Assembly (NCBI GenBank): GCA_037951105.1 | Contig: JBAMJV010000851.1 | Span: 124,001-188,000 of the forward strand | Reading direction: 5' to 3' | Origin: Echinarachnius parma | Taxonomy: Eukaryota; Echinodermata; Echinoidea; Clypeasteroida; Echinarachniidae | Length of the DNA stretch: 64,000 nucleotides | Part shown: positions 13,601 through 23,290 of the stretch, piece by piece | Layout: each line of letters starts with the position of its first letter | Numbering within the stretch: position 1 is the first letter of the stretch | Translations under genes and position numbers: made by a program | The notes under the pieces: generated by a model | Database searches by the model: none | Seen by the model: the letters and a program-made list of their open reading frames with translations, nothing else | What the model was told of the DNA's origin: nothing

Positions 13601-16600
13601 GTGACTTTGAACCGCAATAGGGTAGAGCATCGACACTTGCATAAATGCCTAAATAAAAGAGAAGAATATCAATTTTACCTTTTTATTTTTCATTTTCTAA
13701 CAGCGCATAGAGACATATATGTGATAAGCGCATTATAAATACAACATTATCATTATCATTATACCTGAAGAGAATCAGCACAGGATCTGAACAGGTTGCG
13801 CAGCCCATTTTCGGTGACGAGGTTTCCTCTACACTTCAGTAGTTGTAGCGTAACCGGGTGCTTTTCTCCAATGCACGTTAGGTAGAAATCTGTCAGGTCT
13901 CTGTTCTGGATGCATATTGTTCTCCCTGTGTATAAAACAAAAATACTACATTTGAGTTCAAGTTTCTTCAGCTAAGTTACTTTTTTTGGTGAAAACATGG
14001 GTGTGTAATTCACACATTAGTTACTTACAGAGCAAATCATCCATAGCTATAGCATGGAAGCATTTGCAAGTCAAGCCACATGTAACCAGGGCTGTATGTG
14101 GCAAGTTGCAGATGATGTGGAGAAGAAAAAAATGTGTGTGTGAAAGTAACCATAGCTATAACATGGGTGTGTTCAGAAACAAGTTACTTACAGAGCGAAT
14201 CGTCCATAGCTATGGCATGGAAGCGCTGGCAGGTCAGGGCACAGGTAACCAGCGAGGGTTGGGGCAGGTAGGAGAAAATATGAAGTAGAATCTCATCTGG
14301 AAGCAGCTGCCACACAGACAGGGACTCTGATCCCCGGGGACTCTGAAATAGAAAGAGAAGAAAAAAGGACAAATTAAAGATTGTCATAAATTGGGATGTA
14401 GAGGGCAATGTCTTGACACGCTACACTGTGGTATGCCATTTCAAATAAGGCTAGTTTGTGTGCACTGCATACTTTTCACCCTGTGCCAGGATATTGAAAG
14501 ATGAAACCGGTCACAATAATCATTAAATGCAAAACTACGGCAATGTCCCTCTTTTAAATGGGACAAACAGCCAGTAAAGAAAACAAAACACAAACAAATT
14601 GTAAACTGTATCAACAACAAAAATCTTGTGCCATGTCATAGTATAAATGTCCATCAGCAAAACATTGCTAAATTATCAGTCTCTTTGGGGCCATTTACAA
14701 AGTATGTACGCACGAGAGGGGAAGGGGGGGATGGGAGGGGGGTTCACGCTAATGCGTACGATATATTCAACCACTTGCATAAAAAGTGCGTACAGGGAGG
14801 GAGGGGGGGTCAATTTCGGACAATAATTTTTGTTTACATACTTTGTAGATGGCCCCTTTGTGCCATACTTCAAAACCTACTAAAACATTTGTTTAATGGC
14901 AACTAGTGCTGTCGATTTCGGGTATATTTACTACCCGGGACTCGCGATAATTTTTCGGGCGAGTCCCGGGTACCCGAAATTAATCCATTTGTTGATTTCG
15001 CTATCGGAATGTCATGCCGCTGGGAAAACATGTTCATTCAAGTGACAAAAATGCAGCGCATATATGGTAGATGGCCCCTCGATCCATTCTCAGTTTACAA
15101 CTCACAAATTATTTCCAAAGAAAAACACGTGCTCCAGCTCTATACCTAGCGCACGCACACACGAACACACATTGACCACACACAATCGGTGCTTCCTAAT
15201 AGTCTTACTTCTCTAGCTAATGCATGCTGTGATACATGCTACTACGCTTCGATTGGCTAGACGTGGAGGCGTGGCCTATTCAGCTACAGCCAATCGAAGC
15301 GTAGTAGCATGGAAGCACCGATTGTGCAGTAGTACTGTACTAGTACTGCACAATCGGTGCTTCCATGCTACTACGCTTCGATTGGCTGTAGCTGAATAGG
15401 CCACGCCCCTAATGTGTATCAGTGCGTGGTACTGTATCAGGTACAGCGCACTACATGTATGGGCTAGCTGGCGAGGCACCGATCTAACGTACACAAGTGC
15501 TGTCGCCTTTTGATTGGCTGTGACATCATGAATATGCATGAATAGTCGATCAGTGGTTGTTTGGGGCTATGCATTGAGCGCCTGTAAATGTATCATGTAT
15601 GTGGGATCTGGTGGAATTGTGCCTTGTTACATTCGATGCACATGCGGTGCGCGATATAGGTATACATACATAAATGAAGAGATCGATAGACAAATATGAA
15701 GTTTCAAACAAAGGTTTAATACAATTGCATATCATGAGTTAATAAACTGAATGATAACTAGCATATTATTACAGAGTATGAACACAAAAAGGACAGAAAA
15801 GAAAATGGGAGTGGGCAGCTAACTCGGGAGTTCAAAGAGGGAAAAAGAAAATGAGAGTGGGCAGAAAACTTGGGAGTTCTAAGAGGGAAAAAGAAAATGA
15901 GAGTGGGCAGATAACTCGGGCGTTCAAAAAGGGGACTTTTTGCTTTTTTTTCGGGATATCGAGTATCGATTTTTGCGCCCGGGACTCGACATTTTTCGGC
16001 GGGACCCGGGTACCCGGGACTCGTCAACAGCACTAATGGCAACAAAATATCCACTTTACATTTTGATACCAAAATTAAATACTCACATCTTGAATGAGCT
16101 GGAGAGTCAATGGTGGAACACTGACTGACGCCCTCCCAGCTAGAACACAGGAGACTGAGCCGTCTGGAAATATCAGATAATAGACAGTTGTAACAATAAT
16201 CAGTAAGACATATTTTAATGCTAAAAACCTGATTGACATGTTTTTTATAAAACATCAAACAAGAGTTTAACTCCCTAAGAATTTGCAGATACTCAAGCTA
16301 GGGTTGAAAAAGAAAACAGGTTGAACAAGATTTTGAATAGGTAATTACAAAAGATACCATGTCAGAAACAAATTTTCCTCACAAAAACTGTTCACTTTAT
16401 TTTATTCTAATGTCAGGGTAACCAAATTATTTGGTGACAAAAAGAAATATGGCAGATTCTGAACGAACATATTTTCCAAGTGAACAATAAATACTTAAAG
16501 GGTACCACCACCCAAAAATAATATTCTTATTAAAGAAAGGTAACATCTTTAGTATTCCATTCCATCAACAAGTTCACAAAAATATGTTTCCAGAAAAAAT

Positions 16601-19600
16601 ATATATAATTGGAAACGCATCACCATTCTAAAGCATGCGTTCATGCGGTCTGAATTACGCAGACTGCTATGTGTGCGGTGAATTGCAACGTGTGCAGAGC
16701 GAACGAATCGCCCGGGAATCTATTGTTTACAAACGTGCGCGTGAATAGCATTGGCGCACTCGCAAATGGTTGGCCCGTATGGAACCAGGAAATAGCAGTG
16801 GCTCCGTAAGTGGTGGAAATTAATTGCTTTGTTTATGAGTTACACAACCCTTTGCAAAATGTTGGGTATCTATTTGATATCACAAAACGGTACCAAAACA
16901 TATAATAATGTGTTGTTCTTTGCCTGGTGGTCCCCTTTAATATGCAGAACTGCCAACATCCAAATGCCTCATTCAGCACCAACATGGAAAGGAATCTTTC
17001 TGTAATCAGGGAGATTTTCTATATTTTTTGTCAGGATGTGGAGAGATCAAAATATTTAAAGTTCAATTTAACATAAATCCCTTGTCTATCATATATATCA
17101 GTTAAATTGGATTTCATAAAACAAAAACCAACTACTCACCAAATATTTTTGAGGACCTGACTCTCATGAACTCCCCGTCCTGCCTTGACTTCTGCGAGGG
17201 CACTGGGGGCTTCCTCTTCCCCGCAAACTCCCTGTTCACCCTCGACGGACTCTTCTTGATCTTCGTTCCGGACGCCGAAAGTTCACTGGACGAATCGGGG
17301 GAACTCCCTAGAACCCTGCCGGTCAGTTTCTGCTGGGACATCCAAGCCATGCTCGACTGCGGCCACTTCCGGTCGTAGCTGCGATCCGGGGAGGAGTACA
17401 TCTTGGAATGCGCGCTCGTCGGTCTTGTCTTCGAGGCGGAGCCAGGTCTCTGCGACGCGCTCTTGTTTGGGTTGGCACTGCTGGGTCTTGGCTTGCTCGA
17501 CCGGGAGTGGTGCCCCAAGGCTAGTCCTCTGGAGTCATGCTCTGCGAATGATACAGCTTGGTTCTGATGGTGAACATCTTCCCCATTATGTGCCTCTTCA
17601 TACGCTTGTTGGTGGTTCATGTTTTCCATCTGATGGACTGGTGCTCCTTCTTGCAAAAGACCAGCGGGGTCAAAGGTGGCTATTCTGTCAAGGACTTCCT
17701 CTTCGTTCTCCAGAGGAGCATTCCGTCTTGGTGAGTGAGCAAATGGAGCCCCGAATTCAAACCCTTGCTCGTCATCTTCAAGATCGTTTGCGTAAGCTCT
17801 GCTCTTTGGTCGCTCGGAGTCCATACTCGCCTGCAGGTTGATCGTTAGGGATGGACCGTCATACGCACCAGCTCCTTCTGTGCTTGTACCTGAAGTTGAT
17901 CCGTGCCTCTTTGATGCAGAGCTGCTTGACCTTGGGGAAAGTGATTTCCTCAGATGCCTGTCCCTCTGGTGGAAGCTCTTCACCTCTTCTTTGTGCTCTC
18001 TGAACGTCCTTGGGCTTTTTCCGATCTTTGACCTCTTTGGTGAGGATAGGCTTCTGCTGGGCGAGGTCTTTGACAGGTTCAGCAATCTGGCATTGCTTGG
18101 TTTGGAAGATGGCGGTGGCTTTGGCTGCTTTCTGGCTGATGTCAAGTCGACTTCAAATGCAATGCCATTCCTCGCCGGCCTTCTTTGCGGTGGGACACTT
18201 CCATTTGATTCAGGTGTATGAGTTGATCTGGCAGTTGCAGGATCAAAGACAAAGGATACTCCGCTCTTCGATGCCTGAAACTTTGAGTGGAAAGGGGTAT
18301 TAACATATGGGTCAGCAACATCCATTGGCACGTTTTCTTCCTCAAGATCATAAGTCCTTCTCAGAGCCGCATCCTCAACACGGAAGGTATCTGGCTTGTC
18401 GTTAGAGATCCTTATTTCCTCTACTGCCTCAGCATTTTCAAGCGTGCTCGTTGTCAAGATACCAGACCTGTTGTACTGGACAAGCATCTTGGCTGGATCA
18501 AACGATCTTTCTTCCGGTCTGAAAGTATGGAGATCCAAATCTGCTGCTTGATGACTAGCGAAGCCAACTTGAATATCTCTATTAGTTCCTGAAGTGGAAG
18601 CATCTTGTGTTGGAAAGAGATTGCTTGCCATGAAGTCACCATGCCCTTTAGACAAATTGTCATAACTGCCTGTGGTCATAGCATCTATAGGGCTGTCTTT
18701 ATCACGCATGGTCAGCTTTTCAAGTAGGTCTGCTGTAAATGCAGGTTCGTTGATCCTGCTTGGTGTACGCCCTACCTCGCTATCTTCCTCGATGTTAAAA
18801 GTGTCTTGGTCATCCAATGAAGCAGCAGCTGCACTTTCCCTCTTCAAGAAATCATGCAAACGTTCTTCTCTCTCTGCATTCTGTTCTGAAAAACTTTCTG
18901 AAAGGTCTGTGTCAGCATCACTTAAATTGAGCCGATGTTCTGGAGCTGTCCTTGCATTACTCTGCTCAAACATCATTTCCAAAATGTCCTCATTCTTTCT
19001 ATCTGTTGTTGCGATGGTCACCGGACGATCATTGCCAATTGACAGGTCAGCATCTGGCTCTGATCTATTGCTAACTGGATTATCATCAACTGATTTGTCA
19101 CCATCCAGGTCTGATTCACTGGCCTCTACGCTGTCAGATTTTGTGAGAGAAGCACTTGCATACATTTTGCTTTCATCATTTCCAAATGACTTGTCAACAT
19201 CTTGCTCAGGAACGGAACTAGCTGTACTGGTGAACGGTACACTCTGGCTTGTGATCATAGATTCCGGTCTAAGAGGTGGCTGATCTATCCGAACACTTCT
19301 GTGGAGAGGGACATTATCAGTATGGGCGACGCCTTGCCTAGTAACCCTTTCAGGTAACCTTGCATTAACGCTTGAATCAGGGACATCTTGTCTTGGAGCG
19401 GCATCAAACTTCCTCTCAGGCAGCTTGTGAGAAAAGAGAGACGCCTTGCTTGGAGTTTCTTTCAGGGAGGAGGTATTCTTGGCAGGAACGGTTTTCTTTC
19501 TAGAGGCCAAACCGACTGGGTCTCTCTCCCTTGAATTCTCTTTCTTGGCTTTGACCTTCTGTGTCAGATTCTGGATGTACTGCCTCAGGACATCGTCTCC

Positions 19601-21151
19601 TTGCTTTGCAGCGTTGCAGAGGGCACCGACGTCAAATTGGAGATCGTCCATCTCGACGCCACTCTCTTCTCCATCATCCTTTGCTGAAGCTCCTCCGGAT
19701 GATTCTTGGACACCCGTTTCCTCAGTAACTTCTTCATTGGACGTTTCTTCATCATTTCCTTTAACTGTTGTCTCACCAAATATGACATTAACTTTTTCAT
19801 TCCCACTGACTGAAGTTCCAGCTAGCAAGTCATTAAACGATTTGTCAATACTCCATTTTGATCCAGCTGGTCTCTTTGTTTCTGTATGATGTGAAACATC
19901 AGAACTATCCTCAGATCCGACACTATGTTGCTGCAATATGTGATCAGACTTGAAAGAACGTGTCAGGTTATCATTTTCGTGAATGATGTTATTGTTATTG
20001 TTATTGTACATCCCTTCATCTGGTGGATTGAACTTCTTCTTGCTGGCTAAGATCGACCTGAAGTCACCACACTCAAGAAACGCCGATATGAGCTCGTTGT
20101 GAACCTTGGCTTTCACCTTGCGTATGTTGAACAGCGACTGGAGCATGTTTTCAGCCGAATAGACGCTGTGGAATTCAGAGGCTTTGACCGCTTCATTTTC
20201 TGGTTCAGGAGCCCATCTTGAATAGTCCCTTTGAGGGAATCTTGAACTGTCTCTTTCGAGACTGTTCCTATTTCTGAATCCATAGGGATTATCTGGTACG
20301 AACCTTGCATCATCTTCATCTCTCTTGTCTTTCAGTCCAGAAGAAGTCTTTGGCCTGTCTCCACCAGCATCCACTCTACTGGGTCTTGCATGTTGGTCCA
20401 TCGATCTGTAGATCCCTAGTTTATTCACATCCCTTCCATGCAAAGAGCTTTGATGATCATCTTTTCCCCCTAGCAGATCTTCCCACTCTGCTTTACGGAA
20501 GTCGTCAAATTCTGATCGCCTAACCTGCGGTGAATGCTTCCGGTTAGGTGCAAGCGCTTCATTAGCTTTGTCCAAGGAAAGCTGTTTGTCCCTTCCCTTG
20601 GACGTCCTCTCCAGCCTATTTCTCCCACCTGCCTGCTTTGTTGGTCTCGCACTCGAGGGTCGTGATGCCCTGAAACCAACTTTTGCATCAAACATATCAT
20701 CTAAAGCCTTCCTTCTGGTGAGAGAAGGGTTAGCAGTTGAAGGCCTCTTTGCGCTGCTTTGGTAAGGTGAAGCAGATGAACCCCATGGTACAAAATCATC
20801 ATCACCAGACTGTCCAGAGTCTTCATATCCCCTGTGCAAATGGCCCTGCCTTTCATCTGGCAGGACTCCTTGATGACTTCTGCGAGGAACATTTTGGGAG
20901 GCTCCAGTCTTCTTCTTGGCCCTTGCGCTTTGAGGGGACCTTCCTTGCCTTACCGGTGAGAGAGTGGCTTTGGCTGAAGTCAGGTGGTCTCTGGTTGAGG
21001 TGAGGTGACTTTTGGTTGAGCTCAGGTGGCCCTTGGTTGGTGTCGGCTGATCATCTGGAGGTCTTGGGTTTGGAGCGTGATTGGTCTTCTCAAAGTAAGC
21101 GAGCCTCTTTTCTCTCACCTCCCTCCTGAGTGTTGTCCTTGATGTCTCCAT
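7582..21151 (-). CDS. F-box/LRR protein gene, 11 exons, 1753 aa
   Basis: Join on the minus strand: 21151-17140, 16163-16087, 14342-14192, 13925-13765, 12792-12641, 12085-12005, 11226-11115, 9984-9779, 9428-9336, 8489-8379, 7687-7582. Every intron has GT-AG ends and the total of 5262 nt stays in one frame. Residues 1-1363 are Ser/Pro/Lys/Asp-rich and look disordered. Residues about 1373-1418 are an F-box (LLPDEILLHIFSYLPQPSL). Residues about 1420-1745 are cysteine-containing LRRs of the FBXL type, with units such as LEVLEVCGCFNFSPETLVHL. F-box proteins bind SKP1 and present substrates to SCF (CUL1) ubiquitin ligases, and the LRRs are the usual substrate-binding part; that role is inferred from the family. 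The start is the first ATG after an in-frame TGA. The very long N-terminus is unusual for FBXL proteins, and I cannot assign an orthologue or symbol. The introns carry partial copies of several exons. Confidence 0.9.
8140..8350. repeat. Family A repeat copy
   Basis: GGTCCAGTTAGGGCAAGTAA, GGTGGCCC, GCCCTGGGCCAGCAGGCC and GCGAGCCCTG match the family A text. It lies just downstream of exon 10. Confidence 0.65.
8379..8489 (-). CDS. F-box/LRR gene exon 10, LRR
   Basis: Acceptor TCTCAG and donor GTAAGC flank 111 nt encoding SSLASYCSSTLEDLKLNCCR followed by EITETSIIRLLKHCKK. The LRR pattern continues and the phase is 2 in and 2 out. Confidence 0.9.
9050..9139 (-). pseudogene. Second copy of LRR exon 9, possibly still spliceable
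   Basis: On the minus strand this is a full-length diverged copy of exon 9, with the same GTGAGT donor context and the encoded core CNEGMICLATCCPLLQKLSL. The acceptor dinucleotide aligned to the real exon is lost. A GAG|A acceptor three bases further in would keep the frame (90 nt). The polypyrimidine tract is poor. It could be a dead copy, an extra LRR, or an alternative exon. Confidence 0.5.
9336..9428 (-). CDS. F-box/LRR gene exon 9, LRR
   Basis: Acceptor ATGCAG and donor GTGAGT flank 93 nt. It encodes GNEGMRCLATCCPLLQKLSL and ends SSTSVTHK. A full-length second copy about 290 bp downstream (9050-9139) may also be usable. Confidence 0.9.
9779..9984 (-). CDS. F-box/LRR gene exon 8, LRRs
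   Basis: Acceptor CAACAG and donor GTAAGG flank 206 nt. Residues 1583-1650 include ITDDCVTDVAPKLQTLRHWQ and CKKLETLSLASCPHISDLSL, about two and a half LRR units. A partial copy of its 5' end, including an acceptor, lies at 10527-10571. Confidence 0.92.
10446..10506. repeat. Short perfect-arm inverted repeat
   Basis: ATACCTATTGTTCAG and CTGAACAATAGGTAT flank about 31 bp including an 8-C run. It is the size of a very small MITE or hairpin. Confidence 0.7.
10527..10571 (-). pseudogene. Partial copy of exon 8 (5' end)
   Basis: On the minus strand, an acceptor CTTTAG is followed by about 45 nt matching the start of exon 8 (TDDCVADVAPKLQT). Similarity then stops with no donor. It is a non-functional exon fragment upstream of the real exon. 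Confidence 0.7.
10825..11055. repeat. Family A repeat copy
   Basis: TTGTGGCCCAGTCGGG, GCCCATTTGGGCCGGTGG, GCCCCGGTCCAGCGGGCCTG, with an internal C-run and A-run. Confidence 0.65.
11115..11226 (-). CDS. F-box/LRR gene exon 7, LRR (intact copy of three)
   Basis: Acceptor TCTCAG and donor GTATTA bound this exon. It encodes LEVLEVCGCFNFSPETLVHL and ends ...LNIAQCYK. Of three tandem copies in this region, only this one keeps both the reading frame and a GT donor, so it is taken as the functional exon. Confidence 0.9.
11345..11448 (-). pseudogene. Decayed tandem copy of exon 7 (copy B)
   Basis: It matches exon 7 from the acceptor onward (LEVLEVCGCFNFSQENLVHL), then has one extra G that breaks the frame, and it lacks the GT donor. 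It belongs to a roughly 225-bp tandem array. Confidence 0.75.
11569..11669 (-). pseudogene. Decayed tandem copy of exon 7 (copy C)
   Basis: It has an acceptor TCTCAG and an open frame, LEVLEVCGCFTFSPETLVHL, closely matching exon 7. The sequence where the donor should be is replaced by a TTATTTTGTAG-type run, so it cannot splice as exon 7 does. Confidence 0.75.
12005..12085 (-). CDS. F-box/LRR gene exon 6, LRR
   Basis: Acceptor ATGCAG and donor GTAAGT flank 81 nt. The product LVSICLNGCQSVSDQCLRQI with the following VNKYGP is a textbook cysteine-containing LRR unit. Phases match exons 5 and 7. Confidence 0.92.
12190..12525. repeat. (CAT/CAC)n microsatellite
   Basis: Trinucleotide CATCAT/CACCAT/CAACAT repeats in an intron of the F-box/LRR gene. 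Poly-Met/Asp/His open frames here are artefacts. Confidence 0.95.
12641..12792 (-). CDS. F-box/LRR gene exon 5, LRR
   Basis: Acceptor TTACAG and donor GTATTC bound this exon (phase 0 in, phase 2 out). It encodes ELNVTGCSKGELHGDSILLH and SIDASWSVVTDNGLSAIIDG, two cysteine-containing LRR units. A decayed partial copy with its own acceptor lies at 13146-13199. Confidence 0.92.
13146..13199 (-). pseudogene. Partial copy of exon 5
   Basis: On the minus strand, an acceptor GCAG is followed by ELNVTGWSKGELF, resembling the first third of exon 5. Similarity then ends. The conserved cysteine has become tryptophan and no donor is present. Confidence 0.65.
13765..13925 (-). CDS. F-box/LRR gene exon 4, first LRRs
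   Basis: Acceptor CACAG and donor GTATAA flank 161 nt. Residues 1414-1467 include CIGEKHPVTLQLLKCRGNLV and ENGLRNLFRSCADSLQ, which has the LRR consonant-leucine spacing. The exon opens by completing the tryptophan codon split with exon 3. Confidence 0.9.
14029..14110 (-). pseudogene. Degraded copy of the F-box exon 3' half
   Basis: On the minus strand it resembles the end of exon 3 (...FHAIAMDD), including a GTAAGTAACT donor. It lacks the F-box core and any clear acceptor. It sits just downstream of the real exon. Confidence 0.65.
14192..14342 (-). CDS. F-box/LRR gene exon 3, F-box
   Basis: Acceptor TTTCAG and donor GTAAGT bound this exon. It encodes residues 1364-1413, starting SPRGSESLSVWQLLPDEILL and running on through HIFSYLPQPSLVTCALTCQR. 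The LPDEIL/IFSYL pattern, the cysteines and the FHAIAMDDSLW tail (completed in exon 4) are typical of an F-box, the SKP1-binding module. A degraded copy of its 3' half and donor lies at 14029-14110. Confidence 0.93.
15268..15407. repeat. Perfect 64-bp palindrome inside the hAT-like element
   Basis: The arms 15268-15331 and 15344-15407 are exact reverse complements around a 12-bp centre. Further copies of its text (GCTTCGATTGGCT at about 15246, CACAATCGGTGCTTCC at about 15181) lie just outside. Confidence 0.9.
15790..15935. repeat. Three tandem units of about 50 bp
   Basis: Units share GAAAATGAGAGTGGGCAG and GGGAGTTCAAAGAGGG variants and form part of the hAT-like element. Confidence 0.8.
16087..16163 (-). 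CDS. F-box/LRR gene exon 2, residues 1338-1363
   Basis: Acceptor TTCCAG and donor GTGAGT flank 77 nt that continue the exon 1 frame (phase 1 in, phase 0 out). It encodes GSVSCVLAGRASVSVPPLTL and a few more residues, ending ...QLIQD. It is too short to recognise alone and is supported by phase matching on both sides. The next intron contains the hAT-like element. Confidence 0.85.
16495..16940. mobile_element. MITE with TTAAAGGG...ACCACCA ends
   Basis: The terminal TTAAAGGGTACCACCACCC is mirrored by CTGGTGGTCCCCTTTAA. A related element with the same kind of ends lies at about 60400-60797. Confidence 0.7.
17140..21151 (-). CDS. F-box/LRR gene exon 1 (coding), residues 1-1337
   Basis: A 4.0-kb open exon begins METSRTTLRREVREKRLAYF and ends at the donor G|GTGAGT. 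An acceptor-like TACATCAG lies just upstream of the ATG, so a 5' untranslated exon may precede it. The product is low in complexity and rich in Ser, Pro, Lys, Arg and Asp. Four 7-residue repeats (GHLSSTK, SHLTSTR, DHLTSAK, ATLSPVR) lie near residues 41-68. A helical-looking block around residues 330-375 contains ENMLQSLFNIRKVKAKVHNE. Two related motifs, SGVSFVFD and NGIAFEVD, lie near residues 963 and 995, and several basic RPSSA-type motifs recur. No folded domain was recognised. Confidence 0.92.
20957..21043 (-). repeat. In-frame 21-bp coding repeats
   Basis: Four consecutive 21-bp units encode GHLSSTK, SHLTSTR, DHLTSAK and ATLSPVR near the N-terminus of the F-box/LRR protein. Confidence 0.75.
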
Positions 21152-21199
21152 TACTTTGTAGCAGCTGATGTAAGCTAGCACTCAGTAATCCATGGTATT

Positions 21200-22030
21200 G
21201 ATGAAAGTTGGGTTCTGTGTGATTATAGAAAGAAAGGTACTTGCTTTATTGGTGTTTTTTAAATTGTATTTTAGTCATTGAATGTCCTAGTAATATTATC
21301 GAAAAAACAAAGGTGACAACTTTTTTCTCTCCCTCCCCTTCCATAAAAATAGGCCATGTGGTCTTCATATATAATGCCGATACTGAGACTATTTTGTAAA
21401 CAATAAACATCGATCCATAAAAATTAAATTAAATTTTGCTGAATGTTTTCAGAAACATTGATCAGTGTCTATAGATAAAGTCGCATTCATGAAACTTATT
21501 TTAAACCTTGAAGACAGTATCCATGCTGATTTGCATACATTTACACACCACTGCATCGGTCGCGGTGTTTATTTGAACTGGCACCAGGCTCTACTGCCCT
21601 CTGCCCATTGCATTGACAATTCACACAACTCAAAATTTCTTATGAGTGTGATGTTGGCATCATTTCACAATTTTATCTGTAACAGACCATCTGTAGTGTA
21701 GCCTTTTTAAAAGTTTTGTAGCCTGTAGTACTGTGATATAACTTGATAGTGTGCTGTGTACATTTGTAGGTGGCATTCTCTACCAAAGCATGCCCACGAC
21801 ATCATCTATGCATCATAACAAAATAAAAAAAGAATGGATGCTTAATTAAGTTTAAAATCATGTTAATGCCATTTATTTTAGAGCATCCTTTCTTGTTCAG
21901 TTTTTGACCTGCATGTGCAAGCTCTGCCTGTGAGTGTGGCCTTGAGTGGGCACGTTTATTTTAAGTTTGACATGATTTAATAGTCTTGACTATTGGCATT
22001 GGAGAGTGACGTGTAGTTGAATGAGGCTAT
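21200..22030. other. Non-genic stretch upstream of the F-box/LRR start
   Basis: No gene was seen. It may include the first intron or promoter of the F-box/LRR gene, but no TATA box or upstream exon could be assigned. Confidence 0.4.
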
Positions 22031-22033
22031 TTT

Positions 22034-22157
22034 ATGTTCCATTCGTATTACGTAGTTCAGGCGAAGCAGCGAAAACCTGTCGCGGTTTCGCAAACCAAAA
22101 ACCGCAACACGTGTGTTTTCGCTGCTTTGCCTGAACTACGTAATACGAATATAACAT
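22034..22157. repeat. Foldback element
   Basis: Arms of about 43 bp (ATTCGTATTACGTAGTTCAG / CTGAACTACGTAATACGAAT) differ at only a few positions and surround a short CGCGGTTTCG centre. Confidence 0.85.
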
Positions 22158-22499
22158 GAAATTGTATTGGGAGTCATCGATTTATTAGATCTACTAAATG
22201 ATAATCGCTTGTTGGTAGATAATAGCCCAAAATAGTGGCGCGATGACAATCATATTCAGTGAAGTGTGTTGAAGATATGATTGGTCACCAAGATCATTAA
22301 TGTCCTATACTCCTATCCTATTCCCATCAGAAATGTCGTAATCAAGGTAAATTTGAACAGTATGTTGCCATAATTCCGTTAAAATCATGTCAGAAATGCT
22401 AAAACTATAATTTATTTACGAATTTGCTGTATTTTAGAAGATGATTTATCGTCATAAATGCGCTCAATTTTTGTAACTTGAATGAACATGATAACTCTT

Positions 22500-22603
22500 G
22501 CGTTCAAAGAGGGGACTTCCCCTTTTTTCGGGATATCGAGTATCGACTTTTGCGCCCGTGGCTCGACATTTTTCGGCGGGACCCGGGTACCCGTGACTCG
22601 TTA
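22500..22603. repeat. Solo end of the same hAT-like family
   Basis: GGGATATCGAGTATCGA, CTCGACATTTTTCGGCGGGA and ACCCGGGTACCCGTGACTCG match the right end of the element at 14904-16035. The other end is missing. Confidence 0.75.
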
Positions 22604-22604
22604 A

Positions 22605-23290
22605 CATTTACACACACGCACAAACATCCACTCCCGCACGCACGCATGCACTCAAACAAACACAAATGCACACAAACACCCCATACACGCGCACACGCAA
22701 ACACAAACCCTTACACACACGTATACACACAAACACAACATTACTAAAACTCCCACACAGACACATACACATACACAACTCACACCCACACCCACACAAA
22801 CACAAACACACGAACGCACACTCACAAATGCACACAAACACCCACACACGCACATCCACACAAACACACGCACGCACACTCATCCACGTGAGCACTCAAA
22901 CAAACACACGCACACACTCAAACAAAAACCCACACCCTTACACAAACGCATACACACACGCACGCAGGCCCTCGCATTCCAACAAACATGCACAAGCACA
23001 CACATACACGCACAAACACCCACATACACACAACATAAACACCCACACAAAAGTACTCAAACACAAACACACACACACCCTTACACACACGTACAGACAT
23101 ACACAAACGCACGCACACACTCGCACTCAAACAAACACAAACACACACACATACACTCACAAACACACACACACACGCACAGACGTACACACAGCCACAC
23201 ACGCACACATTCAAACACACACGCATACACCAGTTAGATAATCCACCACACATAGACATTACACACGTATAAAACACACACACACACATG
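22605..23290. repeat. CA/ACGC-rich low-complexity tract
   Basis: About 690 bp of ACAC, CACGCAC and AAACAC text. Threonine/histidine or cysteine/valine-rich frames on both strands are artefacts. Confidence 0.95.

Larger units (their letters stand above)
14904..16035. mobile_element. hAT-like non-autonomous transposon
   Basis: The ends TAGTGCTGTCGA and TCAACAGCACTA are inverted repeats. The flanks are a perfect 8-bp duplication ATGGCAAC (14896-14903 and 16036-16043), the hallmark of hAT transposition. Subterminal GGGACTCG/CGAGTCCC and ACCCGGGTACCC motifs repeat at both ends. The 1132-bp interior holds a palindrome and short tandem repeats but no transposase. It lies in intron 2 of the F-box/LRR gene. 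Confidence 0.88.

Noticed and set aside
15758-16258. A 166-codon minus-strand frame across the hAT-like element end
   Set aside because: It crosses the transposon boundary and the real exon at 16087-16163 in another frame, and shows no transposase or other domain.
17166-21003. Several plus-strand frames opposite the large exon
   Set aside because: They are antisense shadows of a 1337-codon coding exon that joins in frame to ten more exons.
22608-23289. Cys/Val-rich and Thr/His-rich frames
   Set aside because: They are translations of CA/ACGC simple sequence on both strands.
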